DNA of 64,000 nt from Blepharisma stoltei (GCA_914767885.1 CAJZBQ010000039.1:805692-869691); one strand, 5' to 3'; positions 11,101-24,100 are shown, counted from the first letter of the stretch. The notes: generated from the letters alone by a model not told the origin. Numbers and translations are program-made.

Positions 11101-14100
11101 AGGCTCAGCAGAGACTATAAAATTATCAAAAGTATAAAAACCTTTAGAAGCAGTCACCCTAGTCGTTCCTGAAAGTATTACTGCAGAAGAATTTTCTGCT
11201 AGAAGTTCTGCTGAGCTGGCACTATCAGTAGCAACAATATTTCCATAATAGTCAACTAGTGCTAATTTCAAAGTTTGAGAAGACGCTTGGCCAGGAGCTA
11301 CATTTGATAATGAAAAAACAGTTGGAGTAGAAGCAAAACTTTTATCATAACTGACTATTGATCCATTATCGTCTACTGCCATCAATTTTACTGCGAAAGA
11401 GGCTACATTATCTGCATAAGCAGCACTGTTATTTGTAAAAGTATTACAAGTTAAGACTGGAATAATGTCGTGCCAATTTATGGCACCTCCGTTATAAGTG
11501 GCATAGTTTTCAATGAATTTATTGTATGAGATATTAAAGCTGCAAGTCCAGAAATCTTGGCAAAGTATATTTAATCCTCCACCATTTCCTGAAACAGGAA
11601 CAGAAGATGTTGGGATTTCTGTGGTCGATGCCATATTTTCCATAAAAGTGGACGATATAACGCTCAGTTTTATGTTATTGCTATAAATGGCTCCGCCAAG
11701 ATCTGCAGAGTTATTTTTAAATGTTGAACGAGAAACAATATAAGCTTGACCTATTTCATTGCCGCTTGTAGTTGCAAGATATAATGCTCCCCCTGCAATT
11801 TCAGCAGAGTTCTCAATAAAATTGCATTTATCAATCTCCATTTTTATACACCCAACACATGAAAATGCACCTCCATTTTCTGAATTTCCATATAGAAAGC
11901 TAGTTTCATATATATAAGCATTAATCATTTTTTCCCCATAAATAGCTCCGCTTTCATAGCTTTCGAATCAAGAATTTTCTATATTTAATTCGCTCTCATA
12001 GCCTGTAATAACTCCTCCCAAATCGCTACTATATGACGAAAAAAATTCGCTGTTCGAAATATTCAATAAACTCCCCGAAAATGACCATATGGCTCCTCCT
12101 CCACCAGAAAGTGCCGAATTATGGCTAAAATGACTGCCGCTAATTATAACATTGCTTGACGTAGAAAAAATGGCACCCCCTGAACTGCTGCTTTTTCCAT
12201 ACTCAAATGACGAATTCTTTATATTCGCTGTGCTTTGAGTCGTCGCATAAATAAAACTTCCCTGCTCCCCATCCTGCAAATAAAAATCAGAGTTTATTAT
12301 GTTAGCCGAGGAAAGAGTTAGCAAAATGCCACCCGTGATCATATTTGCTATATTTTCAGCCATTGAAGAGGAATTTATGGTTATCGCTGAGTCTAGCAAT
12401 GCTATAGATCCTTCATTTCCAGCATTATTTAAATGTATTGTAACATTATATAATTCTGATATAGGATTTGAAGCGCCTAATAAATAAATAGTTGATCCTC
12501 TATTTTTGCAGGAATTTTTTTTAAAAATAGAATGGGAAATATAAAAATTTGAATTTTGCTCACTGTAAATTGCACCCCCAGAGTCTAGCGCGAAGTTTTC
12601 CTGAAAAGTGCAAAAATCACATGTTAAATTAGAGGAAGTGCTGATTGCTATAGATCCTCCATGAGAGTATGAATAATTTTCTTTAAAAACAGTATTTGTT
12701 AGATTTACTGAAGAAAATTCAGAAATTTTGATCCCAGTGGCAAATTTTGATGTGTTGTTATAAAAGATAGATCCATTGTCTTCTAAATAATCGTAGTCTA
12801 AAGCTATAGTTGATCCTTCATTACTGGAAAATAAGCATGAATTAGTAAAAATATAGGAATAAACATTCGGATTTCCAGAATAAATAGAAGCTGAGCCTTT
12901 ATTATGCATAAATTGAGAGTCTTCCACATATAGCGTTCCCGACAATTCAACATAGCTTCCAATTTCAATGTATATTGCTGCTCCAAGCTTTGCGGAATTA
13001 TTTATAAAGTAAGATTCTTTAATTTTCAAACTTCCACTTATTCCCTTCGTGAGTAGCGCGAGCTACTTTTTATAAAAAAATTGTGCTTACAAACAATTAT
13101 TTTAATATAAATTTTTTAGAAAAAATATTTAAATATATAAATGATGATTATTATGGGATCCTTAGCTAATTCTGCTGATTTTAAATAGCTTGAATTCTGA
13201 AACATAATTTTACAAATTAAATTAATTTCCAATTTTTATGATTGAGAATTTTTTTTAATTTAGAAAAACAAATTTTTATTTTGAAATTTTAATTTCTCCT
13301 TTGTGAGTAGGCAAATTATTTTGCTCACTCACAGAAGGGGAGTTAGGTAAAAAACTGCAAGGGCACCAGAAGTCTTCGAATAATTTTCTTTAAACAAGCA
13401 AGACTCTATATAAGAGCTTTTATCCACTGCTGTATAAGAGCTAACATACATTCCTGCTCCATATATAGCAGAATTTGAAATGAAGTCTGTATTTTTTATC
13501 TCTAAATACACATTGCTTGAAATCATCCCATTTTCAACATAAATTCCTGCGCCATTAATTGCAGTGTTATTATAAAACAGGCATTTGTCTACATAAATAA
13601 ACATATTTGTGCTAATTTGGTTAGAAAAAACTCCTGCACCATACGTAGGAGATGTATTATACTCAAAAGTGTCATTATAAAGCTTTAAAATTTTCCCACT
13701 AACTCCCCCCCCCCCCTCCGTGAGCGAACAAAACCATTAGAAAAATCGCCATTTTTTGACCAAAAACCCACCCTCCGTGAGTGAACAAAAATTTTTTTAA
13801 TAGAAAAAATTTTAATGGAAAAAAATTTTTGATATATAAGTGATAATTAGTATAATGAAATCTAGAGCTAATTCTGTTTAATTTTAAACAAATTGCGTTT
13901 TAAAACATAAATTTTGCAAATTAAAATTAATATTTGCTTCCCAATTTTTGCAAATTAGGATTTTTTTAAATTTCGAAAAAAATATTTTTTTATAAAATTT
14001 ATATATAAAATTTTTTTTAAAAAAAAAAATTACCCCCCCCTCCGTGAGCGAACAAAATTTTTTTTGTTCGCTCACGGAGGGGGGGGGGAGTAAAGTAAAT

Positions 14101-17100
14101 TCCACCTGAATACCCTGAATTTTTTGAAAAAAGTGTGAAATTGACTTCTAATACCTGGGTGCTTCCTGATGAAGCAACTAAGCCATACCCAGGTTGTGCA
14201 GTATTTTCGTTATTCAGAAACTTGGAATTATTTATTGTAGTCTGATTTCCTTCATTGAAGCATAAAACTGTGGGAGATTTTGCTGAAAATCCATAGTTGT
14301 AACTAAACGTGACATTATCCAAATTGACAGCATTGGAATTCTCAAAGATCGAGGATGGTTGTGCCATTGAGCAGTAATTTTTGGTAATCTCAGAGTTTTT
14401 CAGGGTGAAATTCGTCAGATAAGAAAATAAAGACAGTGAGCCGCAGTATAAAGATGTAACGACTAGCTGATTTTTCATATAAATCTCTGGATCATTTATC
14501 CATGAGTTAATTAAAATAGTATTAGCATTGATATCTGAATGAGTGCTTCCTGTATCCCCGTTTGAGTTAATTGTGAGATTATTGAAAACTAGGTTTACCA
14601 GCTTATAGAATTCAATTATCCCGCTGCCTCCATAATAATTGCTATATATATCAGTAGATTCTCAATTAAATCATCTAGGGTTTTGGTGGGCAATTACCCT
14701 GATCCCATTAGAAGTAACTGCTGATATGACGCCGTATAAATATTCTGATTTTACGATAGTGTTGTTTATAAAAAACAAGCTGCCATATTCAACCAAATTA
14801 TTGTAGACTTCAAGGGCAGCTAGGTTGTAATTTTGCAGCTCACATAGATAATTAGCTGACAGAATCCCAAAATTAATCCCTATATTGTTATAAAATTTTG
14901 ATTCTGAAATGGTTACATGGTCGATTGTATAATCAATAATTTCATTGAATATATTCACTTCTTGACTCAATGCCAAATTACTGGCACTTATAAAAATCAA
15001 TCCATCCTCTGCATAATTGTAAGAAAATTCACAATTTCCAATAAAAAGAGTTCGGAAAGCTTCTAATTCCTCCCCTCCGTGAGCGAACAAAAAATCTTGT
15101 TCGCTCACTGAGGGGTTAATTTTTTTTAAAAAATTTATATATAAATTTTATTATAAATTTTTTTTCGAAATTTAAAAAATCCCATGCGCAAAAATTGGGG
15201 AGCAAATATTAATTTAATTTGTTTTTAAAATTAAACAGAACAGATATAATTTACTAATTATTACTTATATTCTTACGGATGGTGAGTTTTTTGGGCAAAA
15301 ATGGAATTTTTCTAATGGTTTTGTTCGCTGACGGAGGAGGGGGGGTAAGTAAAGCAAACTTCCAGCACCATCAGCTGCAGGATCTGATATAAAATTGTTT
15401 TTGAAATTTACATTGGTAATACTTACACTTTTGACTCTCTTGGCTGCCAAGAATCCCATTATTACCAAGGAACTGTCATACTCAAATCCGTTATTCAGCT
15501 TCTCTACATTTCCGATATTATAATAAAAATTGCCGCAATCATAAGTATTTGATCCACAGTCTGCGAAAATTATGACGCTAGAGTTTTCAAAAGGCGCAGT
15601 CCGAATATTACTAAAATTCACATTTTCGAGCTCAACATCTCCTCCGTAACTGTAAATAAGTGAATTTTCTTCTAACCTCCAATTCGTAAAATTGACATTT
15701 TTCAGCAGTAAATGACTATTTTTAGGAATTTCAAATAAATTTCAGTCGTAATTTTCTTTGCATAATTCTGAGTCTAAAAACTCTGTTGTTGTTTTGCCTC
15801 TATCATCTTCATAACTCCCATCGAAAATCTGCGTAACATGAGTTATTGGCATTAAGTTAGATTATTAATAAGTTTGCTATCTGAATATTTTAAATTCTTT
15901 GTTACCTTAAATTAAAATGGAGACATGTGTCAACTTGCCCTCTTGGCCAAGCAGTCCAGACCTCTGGTCACGGCGAACTGGGACAAATTCCGAGTCTAAA
16001 AATAATTAAAATATGGCGTCTTAGTCTAGGTATGGCCTTCCGGCCATCATCTTCGGCTTATATTTTAATTATATCCGGCAAGGTTTTTCTAGCCTTGAAA
16101 TGGATAGCAATGCTATGGTAACCAATTCTGCAGATAGCAGAGCCTAGCCCAAGTCCGACTTCGAGATTGGTTTTTGCCTCCAAGGAAAGGAGGTTCAGAT
16201 TTGGAAAGGGCAAGCCCAGCAAGATCTACAGGTAATACATAGGCCAATCGGGCAACTGCCTAGCATGAAACTGGGCGTTACGTCCCAGGATCTGGACTTT
16301 ATCCTTTTGCCGACAGGCTACCAGAAATTCCATTTTTTAGAATTTCGGAATGCCGACTTCGTATTCCCTCAGCATCAGGAGGCCGCACAAACCTGTAGAC
16401 TGCCCACTCAATACTGGAGTCTTTTACAAGAAACAAGGAGGAGACCCGACGAAAGGAAGGTCGCAAAGCGGTTGAATCCCACAATAGATCCTCGGTGATT
16501 GCGTTAAAATTAAGGGCGCGAGCCCGTCTTACTAATGTAATGACTCCGAGTCTAAAATCAAGAGCAGGCTAGAGAGATGTGCATTTGGGTATGTTTTGGC
16601 TGCTTTACTTTGATTGGAAATGGAAGAGCTCAACAACTTTGGGGCCAAGTATTCCTCTACCAAGAAACTGGGGTTTCGGACCAGGCTATAGTTGTCTTTT
16701 TCCTGTATCTATCGAATGCACAGATTCTAAGGAACCGATTCATGAAATCAAGCTACGCCAATCGCATGCTGCAGGGCTGCAGAAATTCATGGCCCCACTG
16801 ATGAGACAGAAAATAACTGAAGTGGCATCCATTTGGAAAGACCCTCTGGGCTTGAGTCGAAAAGCGGATGAACCTCCCGTACGGGAGATCTTTTGGCGAC
16901 TGCGTCACCAATAATAATTAAAATATGGCTTCTCCACCTAGCATGGCCTCCGGCCAAGCAGCTTCCGAGCACATATTTTAATTATATCCGGCAAGGTTTT
17001 GCCATTCCAGAAATGAACAACAATGCCATGGCAAGCAATTCTGCAGAGCAGAGCCTGGCCTATGCTCAAGGACTAGAATGGATTTTACCTCGAGAGGAAG

Positions 17101-20100
17101 GAGAGGTTCAGGTTTGGAAAGGGCAAGCCCAGCGAAGTCTACAGGCAATACCTAGTCCAATCGAGCAACTGCCTTGCGTGAAACTGGGCGTTACGTCCCA
17201 GGATCTGGATTTTCCCCTTTTGCCGAGAGGTCACCAGAAATTACATTTTTTGGGATTTTTGAGTGGTCAACTTTCGTCAACCCAAGCAGCAAGCCGCAGA
17301 AGTCCATAGCCCACCCACTCAACACTCAAGCCGCAAGGAGAGGAGTAGACATCCCGGTGGATAAAGCCGACTACGGCGCAAAGCAGGTGAACCCTAAGAT
17401 ATTGGTATTGGGTCCTTGGTGACTGCGTAATCGAAGCGGCAGACGCCTTCTAATTTAATTAAGATTAAAACTGCGTCACCAACATGGCTAAAGCCTAATT
17501 TTAATAACCTAACCTAGCCTCCCCTCCGTAAGCGAACCAAAAAATTTTGTTTTACTTACTCCCCCCCCCCGTGAGTGAACAAAATCATTAGAAAATCCCT
17601 ATTTTTTGCCCAAAAACCCACCCTCCGTAAATTTTTTAATAGAAAAATTTTTGTATGGAAAAAAAAAATTTAATATATAAATGATTATTATAATGAAATC
17701 TAGAGTTAACTCTGTTTAATTTTAAACGAATTGCTTTTTAAAACATAAATTTTACAAATTAAGTTAATATTTGCTTCCCAATTTTTGCAAATTAGGATTT
17801 TTTAATTTCGAAAAAAAATTCTTTTTTTATAAAATTTATATATAAATTTTTTAACTTCGAAAAAAAAAAAATTAACTCCCCTCCGTGAGTCAACAAAATT
17901 TTTTTGTTCACTCATCACGGAGGGGGGGGAGTTAAAGAAGTGGTTAATTTAGGATTTTTAAAATTTATATATAAATTTTTAATGAATTTGTTTTTTAAAA
18001 ATTTAATTGATTTAATTTGCTAAATTATGTTTTAATTGCAAAATATTTTAAATCTAACAGAATTAACTATAAATTTCATTATGATAATTATCACTTATAT
18101 ATCAAAATATTTTTCCATTAAAATTTTCATCCAAAAAATAGAGATTTTTTCAATGTTTTTGTTTTCTAATAGAGGGGCGGACTAAGAGATCCTTTCCACC
18201 TTTTCATGAGGTAAACTTTTCCAGAAATTGTTGATAACTAATCATTCAGTGTTGCTGCTCCCTCCTTGGATGGAATGCAGAGACAAGGCTGGATATCTTG
18301 CTTTCTTAAACAAATTCCTAGTTACCCCCTTTCGATTGCCAGCTCCATTAAATAGGAGAGCATATCGATTTTCCATCCATTTTTTTATATATTATAACAT
18401 GAGGACAATAAGAGCACAAATTGCTTGGTAAGCCACATTTCGTACTTTCTGTTTTTCACTGAAAAGAGTCAAAATTTACATTGCTAATTGACATGTAAAG
18501 AGTATTTTTCAGTGTTATTGTTATTATATTTTTGTTCAGATAAGGCTTCAAAGTTACAATTGAACCATCAGTTGTCGTGATTGTAAGATTTTGACGAATA
18601 ATTTGCATATTATATGGTTTTAAGCTGCCTTGCGTACCTATTTGAATAGGAGAAATTTCATTTACCTCAGTTAAATAATGGATCCCTGGGGTAAGATAAA
18701 GAATTGAGTATTTCGCGATTATTGATACTAATGCAAATGATAAGGATTTAAATGGCTTTGCCATGCTTCCATCACCTCCGGAGGTCTCAGATACATTCCA
18801 GTTCACATAATAAATCGCCGGGTTTTCCAAGCTTGAGGTTTCTGCCTTTAAAATGCAAATTCAAGTCTCATTCAAAAAATGCAAAGGCTTGAACCCTGAT
18901 GGGCATTCATCTAAACAGTACCCATAGAGCTGATAATTATTCAATATTGACGAATCACACTCGTAGCAATCCCCCATCTCATTGCCATAACACTTCAAGC
19001 ACTTCGGGTCAGCGCATTTAGTTTGGTTCTGAGGAGAACAACTGCACGAAGAAAACCCACAATACTCATTATTGCAGTTTGGGTCACAAAAATTCGGATT
19101 AAACAAATTTTTCGTCTGGCATTTAGTTTCGGTTTTGCATTGCTTTAGGCTTGGGGCTTGTGAAAAATTTAAACTCATGAACTGTAAGCGCATATAAAAT
19201 AATGATAAATTTGTGTTCTTGCATCTTTGGTTTGGAGTTGAGCCGATTTGGTCTCATAAACAGTCAACAACCATGCAACCTTCAGAGCAGTGCCCATAAT
19301 TATTAATATTGCAGGTAGATGTACACTGGCAGTCTCCTCCATCTCAATTGCAATTAGCATTATTGCATTGAGGCTGGCATGTTCCATCTCCAATATACCC
19401 ACTTTTGCATCCATTTGAGCACTCACAAGCATAATTATCATAATTGCACTCAGAAACATTACAAAGCGCATCACAATCATTATTATTAACTCCTCCCTCC
19501 GTGAGCGAGCATAACTATTAGAAAAATCCCTATTTTTTGCCCAAAAACCCATCCTCCGTAAGCGAACAAAAATCTTTTTAATAGAAAAAATTTGAAATAT
19601 AAGTGATGATTAGTATAATGAAATTTAAACATAAATTTTGCAAGTTAAATTAATATTTTGCCTTCCAATTTTTGTGAAGTAGGATTTTTTTAGAAAAAAA
19701 AATTGACTATAAAATTTATATATAAATTTTTTCGAAAAAAAATTAACTCCACTCTGTGAGCTAACAGGATATTTTTGTTCGCTCACGGAGGGAGGGAGTA
19801 AGTAAATCTGAGCTACATCCTGGGCTGCAGTCACAGTCAGTCAAATCTCATCCGCATTCTTCATTATAGCATTCCTTATCACATACAGAAATAAAATGGT
19901 GATGTTGACGGAAATGGTCTCCGAGGTGCACTCCCTATAGGATCCATCCTTATGAAGCTGAAAATAGGGCCTCTATCCCTTTTGAAGTAGGCCTTCATGC
20001 TAGGGGATGTCTTGCCAAATAGGGATGTTTTGTTTCTCCCTGAGGGTTTTACTGCTCCTGACAAATGGGCTAGACAGGCTTTATATACTACATATGTCTT

Positions 20101-20897
20101 CCCTTGTCGGAATCACCGGGGCACTCTACAGGCGGTGGCTCTGCCCTAGGAGTCGACCCTTTGGGCAGGTGGTTCAGGTCTGAAATCCAAAATGGCAACC
20201 TTCCATTCCCCCACCTATCTTGTGAAACGATGGTGGCTGCTATTTTAGAGCTGATACAAGGCAAATGCTAGCGAGCTTGCCTCCATATGGCCAGTTTAAC
20301 TATATAATTGAAATTTTTATCACATACAGTATTATTTAGCATATAAGTATGGCACCCAGGAGCACATGTAAAATTTTCGCAGTCTCCAAAATCATAGTTA
20401 CAGTTTGAAACATCACAAGCTGGGTCACATTTTCCATCTCCAAGAATGTTTGCTGTACAATTTTCGCTGCAGTTTTGGCAAAGACCAAGTCCATAGTAGC
20501 AAGAAGCCGTATTACAAGCAGAATAGCAGCTGCTTCCAAGCATTTTGTCATAGCCTAAATAGAATTTACAATTAGAAGAGCATATTCCACAATCGCCCAA
20601 ATCATAGGCACAAGTCCAGCTGTTACACTCTTGATTGCAAAATCCATTACCGAGCTTATTGCTTTGGCACTGATTCCTATAAATACAATCAAAATAGCAA
20701 TCAGAATCAGCAATTTTGCCTGTTTTCGAATCGTAGTTGCAGTAAGGATTCATACAATTTTGGTCGCAGTGGCCATCACCTATCTATGTAAAAATTACAA
20801 ATGAATCTGGGCATAATTTTTTGTTGCAAGTAATCGTCAAAGAGAGGGTAAAGGGAATAATCGAGAAAATTATAAGCAGCACGATGCCATATGACAT
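8133..20897 (-). CDS. Gene A: giant LNR / beta-helix / multi-TM surface protein
   Basis: After removing a 15-nt intron and eight insertions the frame is 2457 residues plus TAA. Order: signal peptide (1-20); Lin-12/Notch-type repeats (about 24-430; GDGKCDPACDVSNCNYDFGDC is the type motif); a CYG/CYECDS block; a beta-helix starting at YYVNWNVSETSGGDG (about 434-1730) with many GGAIY and FxxN turns; an Ig-like domain (about 1733-1860); an EGF/ephrin-receptor-like Cys block (NMCQACENGYS); a multi-helix membrane domain (about 1986-2325; FLILYRKILIVCCSVFL); and a tail of about 130 residues. TGA must be Trp (RWFNW, GYWRSSN). Closest paralogue is gene B. Role unknown; a receptor or adhesin is inferred. 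Confidence 0.85.
8279..8781. mobile_element. 503-bp insertion in the 3' end of gene A, 13-bp TSD
   Basis: It is flanked by GCATTTCTTTTTA at 8266-8278 and 8769-8781. Removal joins VLKRNA to ENWVDKLYC and connects the membrane domain to a charged tail ending at TAA 8133. Without removal the protein stops at KRNA. The interior has no ORF of note and contains a repeated CTCTAATATGA motif. The duplication length suggests a retroelement. Confidence 0.75.
9124..9704. mobile_element. 581-bp insertion in the gene A membrane domain, 8-bp TSD
   Basis: It is flanked by TGTAAGAT (9116-9123 and 9697-9704). Removal restores YYLTDALDEATKVVF, matching gene B's YYLTGALNEATKVVF. The interior is G+C-richer than the host and includes a TTAATTAAGTTAAGTAAGGG tract like the tails of the S1 elements. 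No clear terminal inverted repeat was found. Confidence 0.75.
13041..13345. mobile_element. Degenerate MITE-1 IES in gene A (TTA target)
   Basis: It is flanked by TTA. The ends are degenerate MITE-1 termini (TTCCCTTCGTGAG at left, CTCACAGAAGGGGAG at right). Removal gives LAVFYLSGSLKIKES, parallel to gene B's IAALYSSGTLSISNS. Confidence 0.8.
13702..14092. mobile_element. MITE-1 IES in gene A (TAA target)
   Basis: A 391-bp copy with poly-C/CTCCGTGAGCGAACAAAA termini, an internal second terminal-like motif (CCCTCCGTGAGTGAAC) at one side, and a terminal hairpin (TCCGTGAGCGAACAAAA facing TTTTGTTCGCTCACGGA) at the other. It is nearly identical to the copies at 48816-49204 and 57361-57742. Excision joins KNSGYSGGIYFSGKIL, aligned without gap to gene B KNYASEGGIYFVGSIV. 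Confidence 0.9.
15066..15347. mobile_element. MITE-1 IES in gene A
   Basis: A 282-bp copy with a terminal hairpin at the left (CCTCCGTGAGCGAACAAAAA facing its inverse) and a single inverted terminus at the right. It is flanked by TA within TAA. Removal gives in-frame codons TCT AAG TAA AGC AAA on plus, matching gene B TCT AAA TAA AGT ACA. Confidence 0.85.
15990..16500 (+). repeat. S1 SINE-like copy 1
   Basis: It shares blocks with 16915-17450 and 29242-29749: AATTAAAATATGGCGTCT, ATATCCGGCAAGG, GAGGTTCAGATTTGG, AAACTGGGCGTTACGTCCC. It is nested in the gene A composite insertion. Confidence 0.8.
16540..16760 (-). repeat. Fragment of the 36.3-kb element type
   Basis: Reverse-complemented, it matches about 36340-36450 (GGTCCGAAACC..TTTCTTGGTAGAGG and CCATTTCCAA..AAAGCAGCC). 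This suggests a second short dispersed element family. Confidence 0.55.
16915..17450 (+). repeat. S1 SINE-like copy 2
   Basis: A second copy in the same orientation as copy 1, diverged by many substitutions. It begins AATTAAAATATGGCTTCT and ends near TAATTTAATTAAGATTAA. Confidence 0.8.
17560..17930. mobile_element. MITE-1 nested in the gene A composite insertion
   Basis: Left end CTCCCCCCCCCCGTGAGTGAACAAAATC; right end a hairpin ending CACGGAGGGGGGGGAG. Flanked by TTA. The AT core matches the other MITE-1 copies. Confidence 0.8.
19490..19801. mobile_element. MITE-1 IES in the gene A LNR region (TAA target)
   Basis: A 312-bp insertion with CTCCTCCCTCCGTGAGCGAG and GCTCACGGAGGGAGGGAG termini. 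Removal gives SSDLLNNNDCDALC. It occupies the same homologous position as the MITE-1 in gene C at 43361-43671. Confidence 0.85.
19889..20329. mobile_element. 441-bp SINE-like insertion (family S2) in gene A, 13-bp TSD
   Basis: It is flanked by TTATCACATACAG (19876-19888 and 20317-20329). It starts AAATAAAATGG, as do elements at about 34016 and 32141, and has GCTAGCGAGCTTGCC near its other end, as at about 61770. Removal restores MLNNTVCDKECYNEECGWDL, matching gene B. Confidence 0.8.
20784..20798 (-). other. 15-nt spliceosomal intron, gene A
   Basis: GTAATTTTTACATAG lies between codons for CPDSF and IGDGHCD. Introns of the same length occupy the same place in genes B, C and D with different internal bases, supporting real splicing. 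Confidence 0.9.
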
Positions 20898-21110
20898 TTT
20901 GCTAAAAAGATATTTAATAAAATTATTTAAAGATCTGGGAGAATTAATATAAGGCATCCGTGGTTTATTTCGTTATTGCTATCAGTATACAAATAAAAAG
21001 TTATGAAATTTTCAAAAATTTTAAAAAAATGCTTGATAATGCAAAATTACACCCTAGAAATTTATATCAATTTGAAACTCTTTAGTTAGTTATCTACAGA
21101 ATCAAATTAA

Positions 21111-24100
21111 TTATTTTGTATCAGATTTTACCATTTTTCCATCCGTTTCTGTTTTGTTGTCAAGTCTAGAAATTTCATCATATGTAGATGGGTGCTCTAT
21201 ATGAATCTCCTCACTGTCAACAAATGAAGAAAATAATTTATTTTCTTCTGAACCTTTTTTCACCATGCTCATAAATATAGTTCATGCACCATTATTAATT
21301 GTCATTATTGAAAATTTAACCGCTATAATGTATTTGATGCCTTCTACATCTTAGGCTAGAACCCGATCATTTAGACAAATTCAAAGCTAAATAAAATTTA
21401 TTAATTTAAATTATTTTATTCTTGTTTTAATTCAATTTTTTTTTCTCTATAAAAAGTAGCGATTTTGCGGCAAAACGGCTTGAACTCAATTTTCGGGATC
21501 TAAAGTAGCATGTCAAAAATGGATGATAATAAATGAGCCAATTTTAAAAGTGACTCTATTATAAAATTAATTTCAAATATTAAAAAAATATCTTTCAAGC
21601 ATAGATTTTGATTGAGCCGATCCATATGAGACTTTAAGAACTTAATGTAGATTCATCATCCATTGCTGCTAACTTTGCAGATGCAAGTTCAATTAATCAT
21701 AGCAAATTTGATTATACTTTCTTAAAAAATAACCATCCTCTAAAACACGCAATAGGAAGCAAATATTTTAAAGTTCATTAAATAGCCATTTTTAATTTTG
21801 CTAGAGCCAATTTATATGAGGCTTTAAGAACTTCATGCATCAATGCCAGACTAAAGGATATCTTCATTTAAAATTAATTTTATTATAAAGGCATTTTAAA
21901 AATCGGTTAATTTATTGCCAACCTATTTCACACTTGTTACCCATTTTGGCGTTTCACCACTGATCCTAAAATTGGGCCAAAGCAATATTGGGCTCAAAAT
22001 CGCCACTTCACGAGAAGAGCAATTTAATAATTAATTATAAAAGCAAAGAATTAAAATTAAGAATTTTATTTAGCTCTGAATTTGTCTAAATGATAGGATT
22101 CTAGTCTAAGATATAGAATGCATCAAGTCCATTCATTATAGCGTTTAAATTTCAATGATTACTACTAATAACGGCGCATAGGCTATACTTGCTTCATATT
22201 TAGATTAAAAATTTCGGCGGCATCAAAATTTTCAGATAATGAGTTTGGGCTGTTTTTTACTATAGAAAAGATCTTTTCTCCTCCTTTAATCATTACATGC
22301 CTTTCAATATTCTCTTCAAATAAAGCATCATCAAAGCCATCCATCACCTTTCTATGGAATCTATTTCTAAAAAAAGGGATTTTTTCACTTATTCCCTTTA
22401 AACTTGAAAAAATATCCTTTTCTAGAAATAATTTTTTTTTCAATCGAAAATTTATAAGTGAAAATACAAGTTAATTTTATATTTTAATGGAAAAAATGCA
22501 AATAGAACATATAGATAAACTTCTTGAATTTTTTCTTTATAAAATAAATTAAAGCTCAAAAATATGCATTCAATTTATATTTTTTTGAAAAAAAACCCTT
22601 TAAAATAGAACAAGAATTTAATTTCAATTAAAGGGGGGAGAGTTAAGTATTGAATCCCAGCTCCAAACATTTTCAAAACCCAGTAGTAAATAAAATAGGC
22701 ATTCACCAGGACGATAGCAATAAAAAACACAACTTTTGTAGCTTCATTTAAAGCACCAGTTAGATAATAAAGTCCACAATATATTGTAATTGTAGCAACT
22801 AAAATTGATCTAATTTCCATTTGGTTTAAAATGCTCCCGTCATAAGGCTGGTTTTGAGATTGCATAATTAAACAAAAAAGAAGCAATACCATCACAGTCA
22901 ATGCTTGAATATCTGTAGAAATATTTTGCAGAAAAACAGAGCAGCACACTATAAGAATTTTTCGATACAGTATCAAGAATTCCCAATAATATTTCCTAGC
23001 CTTATACCCATTAAAAAGGAATCCAAATCTTAGCCTTATACTTAGCGCGTTTAAATGTCTTCTATTTTTCCATAAAAAGAATAAGGAGACGGTAGGGATT
23101 CCAATTCCCCACACTATAATAGAAGGAATAGACACTGCAAAAATATAAAACAAGTGATTATCATCCCAGCACCTTATTTCCAAATTATCGACCAGCCAGA
23201 ATTCCCCAACGTCAATTTCTCTGCAACTAAACGAAGAAAACATCACTTTTACCAAATTTGGGTGGATTAAAAACAGCAAAATAACGATAGTAGACACTAA
23301 ATCATTGGTAAAGGTTAGAAAATTCCCCCTATGCAGCATCATGCAAACCCAGAACAAAAGTGACCCGCAGCCAATAGCAATAGGAATGACGCTCATAATA
23401 ATCAGTTTATTGAAATAGACTTGCTCCATTCCTTCCCCAGTATCTAAAAAACAGTCAAAAGAAAATACTTCGTCACTTACAGACCCTGCACTGCTTTGGA
23501 CAGAAAAAAGCTGCAAAACTGTATCTGGCCATTCCAAGTTGAAGGTGGTAATGAGTATAACGAGCTGCAAATAATTTACGAAAATTTTGATGTAGACTGA
23601 TTCAATTGATTTCGGCTTATAGGCAGAATTCCGAGAAGTTCGGACCATAATAGCCCCCACAATGATCGCTGCAATAACAATGCCGATTACTCTGAAAGCA
23701 TTAGAAACTGGGTCAGGGCATTTTCCACAAGTATTTGGATTCGTTCTTGAATATCCTGAATAGCAGGCTTGACACATATTTCCATGGTAGCCTTCCTCGC
23801 AACGGCCTGTCAAAGAGAAATGCTCTTTGCTCGATCCTTCACATGCCGATTTCTTTGGACAGGCCCAAAAAGTGCTTGACATATTAGAAGACCTTCAATA
23901 TCCTGGCAGAGGGACCATCGTGTAGTTTCCATAGCACTTCGCTTCACTTGGGCAATCTATGCAAGCAGTATTCTCGCCATCTAAGCTGTAACTTCCTTTA
24001 TCACATACTTGGCAGTTATTTCCAACAGTGGCTTCTCCAATAATGCATTTTCTTAGCGAAATATTTACCTTCACAGTTGAAATATAAGTAATTTGGCTAC

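Larger units (their letters stand above)
15843..18403. mobile_element. 2561-bp composite insertion in gene A, 9-bp TSD
   Basis: It is flanked by TAACATGAG (15834-15842 and 18395-18403). Precise removal gives SYCPHVTQIFDG, as in gene B SYCPYVTQIFDG. It contains two direct S1-like copies (about 15990-16500 and 16915-17450), an inverted copy of the sequence found at 36286-36879 (about 16540-16760), a MITE-1 (about 17560-17930) and AT-rich MITE remnants. Short open stretches inside (for example 16893-17309) lie in repeat sequence and have no recognisable domain. Confidence 0.8.

Noticed and set aside
16893-17309. A 138-codon plus-strand ORF in the gene A insertion
   Set aside because: It lies within S1 repeat sequence, is not conserved as a frame in the other S1 copies and has no recognisable domain.
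22575-22670. C-terminal extension of gene B reading into LPPLIEIKFLF
   Set aside because: These residues come from a MITE-2 terminus; the true continuation resumes past the element.
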